From Macrotrachela quadricornifera (taxonomy: Eukaryota > Rotifera > Eurotatoria > Philodinida > Philodinidae): a stretch of 64,000 nt of DNA. This document shows, one piece after another, positions 12,842-23,094 of the stretch; the first letter of the stretch is position 1, and each line of letters begins with the position of its first letter. The stretch is taken from positions 1,787,877 through 1,851,876 of the forward strand of contig JAJEKB010021488.1 of the NCBI GenBank assembly GCA_022393335.1, read 5' to 3'. The notes beneath the pieces were generated by a model. The model was not told the origin of the DNA and did not search any database. It saw only the letters and a program-made list of their open reading frames with translations. Position numbers and translations under genes: made by a program.

Positions 12842-12847
12842 AATAAA
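12842..12847 (+). promoter_or_regulatory. Poly(A) signal of the F-box/E2 gene
   Basis: AATAAA lies 15 bp after the stop codon. Confidence 0.5.
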
Positions 12848-13005
12848 TTGAAAATTCAAAACAATCCTATTTTATTTAAACTTCATTTTATTTAAGTTTG
12901 CAACAACGTTCAAAAACGAACTGAATAGAATCGAATTGGAAACAGTAAAGTTCGGTTCAACGCGGTGTCTGATTTGTATTCACTCGCACCCCGTTTACTT
13001 TGAGG

Positions 13006-13711
13006 TCATTGACTCCATATATTAGACACGAATAGAAGAAGAGGAAAAATGAGAATAATGATATCTTTAATACTTGTGAAGCCATCAGGTGATGGAATGA
13101 TTTCTGGATCGGGTAGAATGATTTGTCCCTTGACATTAACTGAGAATTCTGGCAAGAATGATGCATATCCATCAGGCCAGGTCGAAGATCCATTGGTAGT
13201 CACAAGTCAAACGAGGATTTCAGCAAATGGAGGTACATACTGCATACTAGACCAACTATCAGTTCCTAGTAGGAGCTTTTGTTCGAAACCTGGAATACAA
13301 TCAAGAATGAAGTCTCTATCAGACAGCATCGAATCGAGTGTAGGGTCGGTTGACATGATAGAGTTGGTCAAATTGACTACCTGAGATAAATGCCAGTCTA
13401 CCCAAGTAAGTATTCTGTTGAGTATCTGCTGATCTGACTTGTTTGTTCGATTATGTGGAGAGTTGATAGGCTGCATGATCGATGGATTTATCCGAGCTTC
13501 AATACGTACGTAATCCGATTGATCTGACGGATAACCAACATCACCATCATTACCTGTGGGTAACAAAAACCAAGTTGATATTGCCACATTCGAAGAAGAT
13601 GTCTTTGCTCAATGAAAATGAACAGATCATGGTTTTAATGTAAGGATCGGGAAGACAGATAATTTTGGCGGCATTAACCCTTAGAAGCTGACTGTCCATT
13701 CCAGTGAACAT
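13006..13711 (-). pseudogene. Broken gene of unknown family with a hydrophobic C-terminal tail
   Basis: On the minus strand, an ATG at 13711 (MFTGMDSQLLRVNAAK) lies about 35 bp after a TATATAAA box (13751-13744). The frame then has to shift near 13585 to reach a coding-like stretch (ISTWFLLPTGNDGDVGY, then SDYVRIEARINPSI) that runs to a TGA at 13207. The same frame continues after this single stop (GSSTWPDGYASF, then GQIILPDPEIIPSP) and ends at 13006 with a hydrophobic tail (IKDIIILIFPLLLFVS), like a membrane anchor or GPI signal. I do not recognise the family. A frameshift plus one in-frame stop suggest a recent pseudogene, but an unrecognised intron or sequencing errors are possible. Confidence 0.45.
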
Positions 13712-13909
13712 TGTGATGAGTTCAATAAAATACTTAATACAAATTTATATACGAGGCCCAATGTTTTCCTGACCTAAGACGACTTAACTGGTCATAAAAA
13801 GAAAAAGAAATCAATGTTGAGAGAGTGTCCGATGAAACAATGAATTTTTTAAAATATATTACCATTTGAAAGGCATTTTTTTACTTTGAAACTTATGCCC
13901 ATTTATTAA

Positions 13910-14288
13910 CCCTTTCCCCGCGCTGGGACCCACCGATGGGTCCTACTTTGCATTTCATATTCTAATCCCGAAATACGTTTTATTAAGAAAACCGCGTAAA
14001 CTATAAGATGCAGCGTGAAGCGCTCTACAATCTACATCATAAAGCTTATTACGATTATATACCTTTTGTTTTTAAAAAAGTAAAATTTTGTGCGATCAAT
14101 TTTTACAACCTCAACAATTGGTCCCACACAGTTTTGCTTTTTTTGAATACAAAAGGTATACAATCGAAATAAGCTTTACGATGTAGATTGTACAGTATTT
14201 CACGCTGCATCTTGTGGTTTATTTTGTTTTGTAATAAAACGAATTTAGAGATGTTACTTTCTATGGAAATCGAATCGCGGTGAAAGAG
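13910..14288. mobile_element. piggyBac-type MITE with TTAA target duplications
   Basis: TTAA at 13906-13909 and at 14289-14292 flank a 379-bp element. The left end begins CCCTTTCCCCGCG and then GGGACCCACCGATGGGTCC; the right end, reverse complemented, begins CTCTTTCACCGCG. Inner long inverted repeats (about 13971-14071 and 14150-14250) share AAGATGCAGCGTGAA and CTACAATCTACATC. TTAA targets, CCCTTT...CGCG ends and a GGGTCC palindrome are typical of piggyBac-family short elements. There is no coding capacity. Confidence 0.85.
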
Positions 14289-14292
14289 TTAA

Positions 14293-17150
14293 CATCAACA
14301 AATACACCTGATAGAAAGTATTACACATTTGCTCATGTAAATAATTTTCATAACTTCGTATAACTCCTGACGATGTGTAGTACATGAATTGTATGCGAGA
14401 GCTTCAGTCTTTTTATTTTTCTGTACGAAATGAAAATCATAATATTTGCTGCAGTTTTCCCTTTTTGTTAAACTTATCTCTACAATCTTCTCAGTAAAAC
14501 TTATTGCAATAGTTTTAAAAAAAAAGGAAATTCTGTGCAATCAATTTTTGCAGTGACGAAACTTTGCTCTCTCAAAACTTGGTGCATTTCGGAGACCAAA
14601 AAATTTAACCACAAAATAAGTGACCTATATAAATTGTAGAGATTTTCACGCTGCATCGTATAGTATATTTTGGTTATTCACATGATGCTTTGAGGAATTG
14701 AACACCAACCTGCTTCAACTGGTTGTGATCTAGTACTATGATCACACAGAAATCATTACCAAAAACGTTTTATCCAAAATGTATTATTATCATCGTATAA
14801 GTTAAAGTATGATCAAATAGCATAGAAATATAAAGCATTTTTTTCTCTATTAGACTATATAGAAAGAAAGTTTCTCGAGTTTCATTATATGTTTAGAAGA
14901 TGAGAATGTATTGTCCAACATTTATAGGTGAGATTTCAGATCGGAGTGTGCCAACTCGTTAAGAAAAATATGTAGGGCTTTCGTAATATAAAAACCCTGT
15001 TGTTACGAATTCTATAGGTCTCTCGTAACTAAGTTTTATTGCATTCACAAACAGATTGAAAGATTAATACTCTACAAAAAAACCCAGAGTCTTAGTAATG
15101 CATAATCTTGCATGAAAGTATCTGTGTAGTCAGCAGGTGTCGTCCATTCGCGTCAACTATAATGTACATGAATGCTCTAAATACGCGGCACTATTCTATA
15201 TATTAATCATCTGGAACACGGTCACTCCTAAACATTTACTCTTTCAATATGATCTACGTGATTGTACAATTACTTCTTGCTGTCGCTATTGATTTAAAGT
15301 GAAGAAATTCAGTTGTGTACTATTATTTTTACGTTATTTTGATTTTTGGTTCGTTCAGTCTCTTCCTTCTTTATATTTTTCTTGACCGTTGTAACTTTTG
15401 CTCATTCTTAGGAATTAAATTTATTTTCTAATAAAATGTTGATCTCAATACAAAAGCTTTGTAAAATTATGTTATGAAACTCCTGTCACTAGCATCTGAT
15501 TAGAGATCACACTAACTGTTTTGCTGTTATGATAGTCATGTAAGAGTGGTATAAAAACCTTATAGGATTAGAAGGAAAGATCTGTGAATGCCAATACCAA
15601 AAATTGAAGTTTTTTCTATGAGAAACTTTCAGGGTCATATCTTTTGATCATTGATATCAAAGAAATTGTTAAAAGTAGAGTAAGCAAGCGTTGGTATCCA
15701 AAAAATCTTTAAAAGCCGATAAAGACTGATCGGTCTCGAAAGTGTTACAGGACAGGATCAATCTGCTTCCACCTATGACTCAGACCCATATTACATATGG
15801 GTTTGTACTTTTCTTGGCACAATTCTTCAAAACGAACGTTTACCATTAAATTACAAAATAACATTCTATTGATCCATTTTTCTAATCAAAATGTTTTTCT
15901 ATAGTCAATAAGACAATTCATTATCATAAAGCAGACGAATATGGAAGAATATATTGCTACTATTTATCATGTATAATTTCAAAAAAATTATAATTTCGTT
16001 TCCATATGAGAAGGTTGCGAAATCACAATATAATACAGATATGTATGCAAATATTAGTGAATATTTTTTCATCATAAAGACACAAAAAATAACGAAAAGC
16101 AAAAGAAAAGAGGAAGAAGACTACAATGACGATATACACGTAAGGACAAAGGCATACATGCAGCAAACTGCCTCATTAATGATAATGTCATGCTTCATTA
16201 ATCACATTAAAAAAAAGTATGTTGGAAAAAACCCACTGATTTTGTTGACGACATATACGCAGCAAAATTGCTTGCAAGCACACAAAAAAACAACTCGTAC
16301 ACTCGAAATCTTTTATCACGTAAGTATATTTAATTTCAAATATTGTTAGACTAGTGACAAACTTAAAGCTGAATGTCAATGGTAGTCATTCATAATCAGA
16401 ACTAGAACACATATAAATCAGCGATTATAATATTAACAGAGCATCCTTCTAAAACTATTAGAAATATAATGGGATTAAAATCGATTACGATCGATCAAAG
16501 ATTCATAAAAAAAAATTGAATATAATCGATTTTTTTTGAGAGTAAATGGTAATATCCTTAAAGAATTTTCTTATTGATAATAATCAGATATAATAAGAAT
16601 AGTAGATGATGTTTTGGTTTTTTGGATTATTTCTGACTATAATTGATTTTTCTCTAATTATTTGTCCAATATTTCTTACACGTATAAGTTCAAAAAGGTT
16701 CCAATTGAAAAAGCTTGACATATGGATTTGAGAGTCTTGATTGAAGTGATTGTTATACGTAAAATAATCTTATTGTAAATAGAGTCAAACAGAATGATGT
16801 TCTAAACCCCTACATTTCACTTCGAATCATAAAAAGATTAATAGTACATCGCAAATGACTCAAACATCTAGTTATTAAGGAACATTTCTCACTGGAGTGC
16901 GGCTGTTGATCCGGATATTCATTTTAACGATATTCCCTAGTCATGACCACACCTATACTTAGAATTAGTCAGATTTTATTTGGAACGACCGGTAGTCATC
17001 CAATCACAAATCTCGACTATACCAGCAAAAAAACAGTACTTTTGAGAAAAGTTTATTACTTTAGTTTGATGAAGGCATTTAATGTGAACTCATAATTCTC
17101 TGGAAGTTTTAAAAAGTGACAGCTCCTATTTTAATTTTTCGTGCTATTGA
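14293..17150. other. Intergenic DNA with a diverged relative of the neighbouring MITE
   Basis: About 14515-14660 repeats parts of the MITE just to the left (GTGCAATCAATTTTTGCA, TGTAGAGATTTTCACGCTGC), so it is a degraded relative. From about 14700 to 17150 I saw no gene or clear repeat. Confidence 0.5.
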
Positions 17151-17887
17151 TTATAGGGCATTCCCATGTTGTTAACCTTGTGCCATAGAATAAATGGGTA
17201 CTAATGTGAAACTTTCTCAAAAATGCATATTATCAAGCTTTATATATTTCACAACTAACTTTGTTAGTTATAGCACAACCCATTGGCATATTGCCAATTT
17301 ACCTTCTAAAAAGACCTACTTTTCTATTCAAAGTGGTCAGTGTATTGACGACATTTTTAACAATATCAAAAGTTTCTTAGAAAATTTTTATGTATTGGGA
17401 ATCAACACTAGATCCACGATTGATTAATATGAAAATCGTCTTTGAAAATGGAAAAAAAGCTTTTGACTTAAGGGCCTTTGGGGCGGATAGAGGGATGAGC
17501 TGCTAACAAGGAACTTTGTATTTTCATTAATTTCTTCACAAACTTCCATTTCCAGTATCCAGGTTTGATTTGTATATGAAACTGTACAAGAATATGTAGA
17601 CGCTCAATACTTTTTAAAAAAAATTAATTTCTTCCTTTTTCTGTACTTCCCTCCCGGGCTCGTGAAATCAAAAAACTTTTTTGTCACTTTCAAAGACGGT
17701 TTTCCTATTAATTAATTATGGGTGTTATTAGGAAGTAAATTGGTACTATGTCAATGGACCGCGCTGTAGCCAACGAAGTTATTTTTAGGATATATAGAGC
17801 TCGATAAAACGCAGTTTTTGAGAAAGTTTCATATTGGTACCCATTTATTCTGTGGCACAAGGTTAACAATATGAGAATGCCGTATAA
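17151..17887. mobile_element. 0.74-kb element with about 95-bp terminal inverted repeats
   Basis: The left end (17151, TTATAGGGCATTC...TTGTTAACCTTGTG) and right end (to 17887; reverse complement TTATACGGCATTC...TTGTTAACCTTGTG) match over roughly 95 bp, continuing through ATAAATGGGTAC and GAAACTTTCTCAAAAA. A second, inner inverted pair lies near 17425 and 17690 (AAAATCGTCTTTGAAA against CTTTCAAAGACGGTTTT). No transposase is present, and the family was not identified. Confidence 0.75.
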
Positions 17888-18550
17888 TTAATAAATTAGA
17901 AAGACCTATGAAAAATGACTCTTTTGATGTAGGAAGACAACAACGATGAATACTAATGAATACAGAAAGTTAAAGAGTATTCAGAACTACTCTACTGAAA
18001 AAAGTTTTAAAAAAGAATTTACATTGCTTATCTTAAGACATACTAATGATCATAATGCCTATGGGTACCACTGTTAGGACCTTCAAAACATCAAAGTATA
18101 ATGAAAACGAGTCTTCCTATATACTATTCGATGTGCCTCAGTGAGCTCTACAAAACCGTAAGTGTGGCATCCCGGTTCAAAGTAGATCATGAAAACTGAT
18201 AGAGTCCTTTTCAGAGCATTCTAGTCACAAATATACTTATGTTTGGGCTAAATCTCATCTTGAGATAATATCATTTAATTTATTGATACAGTCGGAGTTA
18301 TAGGCTGAAGTTTCATTAAAATGGTTATAATTTCTGAGGCAATATCTAAGGGCACATCATTTTTTGAGGTATTGCATATCTCATTGAGGTCTACTTATCA
18401 CGAATGGATGTAGTCTAAACGGGTTAAACACTTAAATATATTCCCTCGTCAGTATGTTCATATGCACAGATGATGCGAACTCTCTTTGTCTAAACAACAA
18501 TTAACAACACATCATTTCACATAGGTGATTAACAAATCGTTCAACAAATT
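17888..18550. other. Intergenic DNA upstream of the first ADP-ribosyltransferase gene
   Basis: It holds a diverged roughly 110-bp repeat (about 18127-18235) that recurs at 27896-28010 in the same orientation (ATTCGATGTGCCTC, GAGCTCTACAAAACC, TCATGAAAA). No gene was seen. Confidence 0.5.
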
Positions 18551-20656
18551 ATGGATGGACAAAAATCAGAAGCACGTATTATTGCAACACCTAAAATTTT
18601 TGATTCAATTGCAACTACAGCTAACAGCACTATCAATTCTCGAAAGAGAATTCCTCAAAATTATTTATTGATTTGGCTCGATCCTGGTATTGATATATCA
18701 AACCAAGATTGGCAAAATGCATTCACACAATTAAGAAACATTGTGAATGACGTTAATGTATTTACTGAAAAAGATGACTGCATCGATTTTCTTACTGAAG
18801 TTGATAATATCAGAGCCTTCCTAATAGTAGAGGGTACAATCGGTCAACAAATATTACCTCTCATCCATAATATTCCACAATTAGATGATGTTTACGTATC
18901 CTGTAGCAATAAAAATCTACATGAGCAATGGGCCAAAAAATGGAAAAAGGTTAACGGTGTACATACATCAATTACATTTATTAATGAAGCACTCCAAATG
19001 GCTGTTAAACAATGTGAACAAGACTTCATTCCTATAAGTTTTGTCACAGTGAATAACACGGCTTCCAACCAAGATTTAGATCAACTAGAGCCGACCTTTA
19101 TGTACACCCAACTATTCAAGGATATTCTCCTGAAAATGGAATATGACCAACAATCCATCAAGGACTTCACCACTTACTGTCGCAATGGTGATTATGGGTC
19201 ACCAGTCAATATAACTAAATTCGAGACTGAATATCATGAACACTCACCAATCTGGTGGTATACTTTCCCTTCATTCATCTATTCTATGCTCAACGGTGCG
19301 CTACGTCTACTGGAGGCAGGCACTATCATTAATATAGGCTTTTTTATTCGTGATCTTCATCGACAAATAACACAATTACACCAACAACAGATGAGTGATT
19401 ATATTGGACAAACTCTAATAATTTACCGAGGGCAAAGTCTATCAACCAAAGATTTTGACAAACTTTGTAAAACAAAAGGTGGACTGATGTCCTTCAACAA
19501 CTTTCTATCCACCAGTAAAAACCGAGAAGTCTCCCTTGAATTCGCTGATGTTGCCTTAACAAAAAACGATACGGTTGGCATTCTCTTTCGAATGTCTGTT
19601 GATGCTTCTGTTTCTTCCACTCCTTTCGCTGCTATCAAAGAATTTAGTTATTACAAGACCGAAGAGGAAATCCTTTTCTCTATGCACACAGTCTTTCGTA
19701 TTAGTGAGATTAAACAAGACAACAAAAACAAGTCACTTTACCAAGTGGAACTAACACTAACATCAGATGATGATCAACAACTTCGAACACTCACGAAATA
19801 TATACAGGAAAGTGCAAATGGGACAGGATGGCAACGAATAGGCAAATTGTTGCTTGACTTGAAAAAGTCTGATAGAGCTGCAGAACTGTTCATATTATTA
19901 CTCGACCAGACATCCAATGAGAATGATAAAGCACATTATTACCATCAGCTTGGAGTTGTAAAAAATGATCAAGGTGATTATGATAAAGCCATCTGGTACT
20001 ATGAAAAAGCACTTGAAATTCGTCAAAAAACTCTTCCTGCAAATCATCCTGATTTAGCTACTTCCTACAACAACATTGGTGGGGTGTATTACAACATGGG
20101 AGAGTATTCTAAAGCACTTTCGTTTTACGAAAAAGCACTTGAAATCTTTCAAAAAACTCTTCCTGAAAATCATCCTGATTTGGCTACTTCCTACAACAAC
20201 ATCGGTGCGGTGTATTACAACATGGGAGAGTATTCTAAAGCACTTTCGTTTTACGAAAAAGCACTTGAAATTCGTCAAAAAACTCTTCCTGCAAATCATC
20301 CTTCATTGGCTATTTCCTATAACAACATCGGTGCGGTGTACGAAAACATGGAAGAATATTCTAAAGCACTTTCGTTTTACGAAAAAGCACTTGAAATCTT
20401 TCAAAAAACTCTTCCTGCTAATCATCCTGATTTGGCAACTTCCTACAACAATATCGGTTTGGTGTATAAAAACATGGGAGAGTATTCTAAAGCACTTTCG
20501 TTTTACGAAAAAGCACTTGAAATGCGTCAAAAAACTCTTCTTGCAAATCATCCTGATTTTGCTCAGTCCTACAACAACATCGGGTTGGTGTATTACAACA
20601 TGGGAGAGTATTCTAAAGCACTTGCGTACATGGAACGTGCTCTTAACATTTTCTAA
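18551..20656 (+). CDS. Arginine ADP-ribosyltransferase with C-terminal TPR repeats (ART/TPR gene 1)
   Basis: A single-exon 701-residue protein. Residues about 36-150 form an alpha/beta N-terminal domain also seen in the two other ART/TPR genes here (YLLIWLD, ECIDFL-like CIDFLTEV, RAFLIVEG). Residues about 180-400 are an ADP-ribosyltransferase domain, which transfers ADP-ribose from NAD to protein arginine. The R-S-E set is present: Arg293 in IIYRGQ, FLSTS at 318-322, and Glu371/Glu373 in TEEEILF. Residues about 459-701 hold six TPRs of the 42-residue kinesin-light-chain type (YNNIGxVYYNMGEYSKALSF), with units 2-6 nearly identical in DNA. There is no signal peptide, so it is likely cytosolic. 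The stop at 20654-20656 arises inside the last TPR: one base over, the frame continues (SLPSNHPNIKSVRESIEF) to a TGA at 20728-20730. So a one-base indel has probably removed about 20 residues, or the assembly has an error. Confidence 0.9.
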   Translation: MDGQKSEARIIATPKIFDSIATTANSTINSRKRIPQNYLLIWLDPGIDISNQDWQNAFTQLRNIVNDVNVFTEKDDCIDFLTEVDNIRAFLIVEGTIGQQILPLIHNIPQLDDVYVSCSNKNLHEQWAKKWKKVNGVHTSITFINEALQMAVKQCEQDFIPISFVTVNNTASNQDLDQLEPTFMYTQLFKDILLKMEYDQQSIKDFTTYCRNGDYGSPVNITKFETEYHEHSPIWWYTFPSFIYSMLNGALRLLEAGTIINIGFFIRDLHRQITQLHQQQMSDYIGQTLIIYRGQSLSTKDFDKLCKTKGGLMSFNNFLSTSKNREVSLEFADVALTKNDTVGILFRMSVDASVSSTPFAAIKEFSYYKTEEEILFSMHTVFRISEIKQDNKNKSLYQVELTLTSDDDQQLRTLTKYIQESANGTGWQRIGKLLLDLKKSDRAAELFILLLDQTSNENDKAHYYHQLGVVKNDQGDYDKAIWYYEKALEIRQKTLPANHPDLATSYNNIGGVYYNMGEYSKALSFYEKALEIFQKTLPENHPDLATSYNNIGAVYYNMGEYSKALSFYEKALEIRQKTLPANHPSLAISYNNIGAVYENMEEYSKALSFYEKALEIFQKTLPANHPDLATSYNNIGLVYKNMGEYSKALSFYEKALEMRQKTLLANHPDFAQSYNNIGLVYYNMGEYSKALAYMERALNIF

Positions 20657-20660
20657 GTTC
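19960..20660 (+). repeat. 126-bp tandem repeats encoding TPR units
   Basis: Five nearly identical 126-bp units (each with TACAACAACAT, GGGAGAGTATTCTAAAGCA and TTTTACGAAAAAGCACTTGA) encode the 42-residue TPRs of the gene above. The high identity between units points to recent expansion or gene conversion. Confidence 0.9.
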
Positions 20661-20740
20661 ATTACCTTCAAATCATCCTAATATTAAAAGTGTGAGAGAG
20701 AGCATAGAGTTTGTACGAAAGAAATTGTGAAATAGTATTG

Positions 20741-20746
20741 AATAAA
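20741..20746 (+). promoter_or_regulatory. Poly(A) signal of ART/TPR gene 1
   Basis: AATAAATAAA lies 11 bp after the older stop codon at 20730. Confidence 0.45.
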
Positions 20747-20750
20747 TAAA

Positions 20751-21306
20751 GAAAAATCGTTTTCATTTACATGAATTGCCTCTTTCTTTTCTAGTCTTTC
20801 TCGCGCGCGCGTATAGAGGAACTCTCTGTAATAATTGAAACACAATGGACATAGCCGACCGGTAAGATAATACATGTATATACGTACATGTATAAAAAGC
20901 CTTCACGAACATGTTTGTGTTTCGCTTATTACGAAAATTTCTGTATTAATAAAGTAATAAACATCTTGGATCATAAATCTAGCATATACATCGTCGTTGA
21001 ATATATATTTCGGAAATAAATCTAAAATGAAAAAAAAATCGGAAAAAACAAAGAGAACAAACTTACCTTGAATTGTATTGTATTGAATTGATTTGACTTG
21101 ATTGTTATTAATGGCTGAATAGGGCCCTGAATGATGAAGATAGGAAAAAGAGTTGTATTTATATAGATATATGGTCATAGAATCGTCTAATTGGTTTAAT
21201 TAATTAATTATTGCATGTTTGTCATTCATTTAAAATAAATGAAGAGAAATGGATAGAGTGAAATTCTCTAATTAGTCTTGAATGTAATTAAACTAATTTA
21301 TAAATA
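20751..21306. other. Intergenic DNA, nothing recognised
   Basis: Low-complexity AT-rich DNA with a short CGCGCG run (about 20805) and a palindromic ACATGTATATACGTACATGT at about 20872. No gene was seen. Confidence 0.5.
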
Positions 21307-23094
21307 TCTGTATTATAATGTTGAGTGTCTGTCTGTTACCGGGTCAAAAAAACATTTATATTAAAAATCATCTATATCTAGACAAAAAGCCGACAGAATT
21401 TGAAATTTGAATTTGTCTAGACGAAAACCGTTAGAATTTGAATTTGTCTAGGCGAAAATCCGTTAGCGTCAAAATCTTCCAGAAAATTATCTATATTAGA
21501 TTCTATATTATAATGCTCCGTGTGTATCTGTCTGCTACCGGGTCAATAAAACATGATTTCAGATTGATCCGAGGGAGTCAAAAAAACATGATTTCAGATT
21601 GATCCGAGGGAGTCAAAAAAACATGATTTCAGATTGATCCGAGGGAGTCAAAAAAACATGATTTCAGATTAGTTCGAGGGGTCAAAAAAACATGATTATA
21701 GCTCGAGCTCCAGAGATAAAAAGGGGCTTGGGTATCTTCTTCTATATAATAATGTTATGTGTCTTTGTGTGTGTTACCAGGTTAAAGGAGCAGGAGGGAT
21801 AGTAGAGATGGGATCAAAGGAGCATATGATTGTTTTCAAAGAAATTTTTTATATTCGTTAGCTTTAAAGAAATTGAATATCATGCAATAACCTTTGTTTC
21901 AGAACGGAGATAGAATTCTAAAAGTGTCTCTAAGAATTCTCTCATCATCAGAAAAGGTTTTCTTCACATAGTTTTTTTTTTATTTTACCCGATTACGTGG
22001 GGTGGATGACGTTTTGTACCACCCTTGACGAACATCAGACAGCATAGCCGGATATTCGGAATGAAAATTTTTTTTGATGATTTTTCTCAGGAGTTCGGAA
22101 AAAAAACTTTTCTTAGAGATTTATGACGGGGAGTTCGAAAATGAATTTTATGTTTGAAAATTATTGAGGATGTTCGGAATTACTGCTGTACAGAAGATCG
22201 TAACAGAAAAAGTAAGATACGTAAGTCTGGGGAACCGATTCAAAGTTCAGTTTAGAATGTTTTTTGCTGTGTCTGATGTAGTCATGAAGATCACAAGGAC
22301 CAACATTGAATATCGCTTGCAGGTATGAGTTAACAATCACAGAAAATTCGTAAATGAATATACCAGGCGATTGCTACGAACATAATGACTTTTCTTTCGA
22401 TTTTTCTTTTCGACTATAATAATTTGAAGATCAGCATATTACATAAAATTTTCTTCACAATGCGTACACTTTAACTTATTCACGAAAATCCTGTCGTTTT
22501 CATTCCAATCATCCTGTAGTTTCGTTACAACCTTCCTGTATTGGTTGGTACGAACTCTTACACTTACTCATTCCGATCTCTAATCAAAGTTTCTATTTGG
22601 TCCTTTAGGAATAATGGTAAATGCTATTTACGATCTTCCGAACATATTCCATCACGGACATCCAGGTTATTTGATTCATTTTTGTCATTCCGACATCCAT
22701 GACCAAATTATTGAATCATTTTTTTTTGTCTGGAGTTCTTAACAGGTATCTGCTGCTGGAGTTCGGAATGACGAGGTGGTACGAAACGTCATTTTCCCAT
22801 TATGTGACACTCGGAAGTGCTTACATATTAGAAAGAGAAAAGAATAACGTTTAAGCAATAAGTAGATCATTTATGCGTGGTATTTCTTAGAAAAACAACC
22901 ACGGATACGGTATTCATTTGTCATCACACACTTCTAAGAGTACTAGGAAAATATATGAAGTGAATATGAATATAAAATGTAAAATGAAATTTAAAACTGA
23001 GACAATAGGAAAAAAGAAAGGAAGAAAGAAAAGAGAAAAAAACCATTCTTCACATAGTGAAAGCGGCCGTGCAGTATGCACGGGTTTCCACTAG
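21307..23094 (+). mobile_element. Non-autonomous Helitron, with three 5'-end copies
   Basis: The 3' end is a textbook Helitron terminus: a perfect hairpin CCGTGCA-GTA-TGCACGG (23067-23083), seven bases, then CTAG (23091-23094) followed by T. Candidate 5' ends starting with TC occur three times: TCTGTATTATAATG (21307), TCTATATTATAATG (21502) and TCTATATAATAATG (21741), each followed by a GTGT-rich stretch and TTACCRGGT. The copy from 21741 to 23094 is the simplest full element; the two upstream ends look like truncated or nested relatives. There is no Rep/helicase ORF. An internal inverted pair is seen near 22007 and 22772 (GACGTTTTGTACCACC against GGTGGTACGAAACGTC). Confidence 0.75.
21551..21700 (+). 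repeat. 35-bp direct tandem repeats inside the Helitron region
   Basis: About four copies of a 35-bp unit (ACATGATTTCAGATTGATCC, then GAGGGAGTCAAAAAA) follow head to tail without spacers, just after the second Helitron 5' end. Confidence 0.85.

Noticed and set aside
20054..20681. Long open frames on both strands across the TPR region
   Set aside because: They are alternative-frame products of the 126-bp tandem repeats, with repetitive FRFTKKHLK- or RKCFRILSH-like sequence and no independent support.
21551..21700. CRISPR-like direct repeats
   Set aside because: The 35-bp units are head to tail with no spacers, in eukaryotic DNA.
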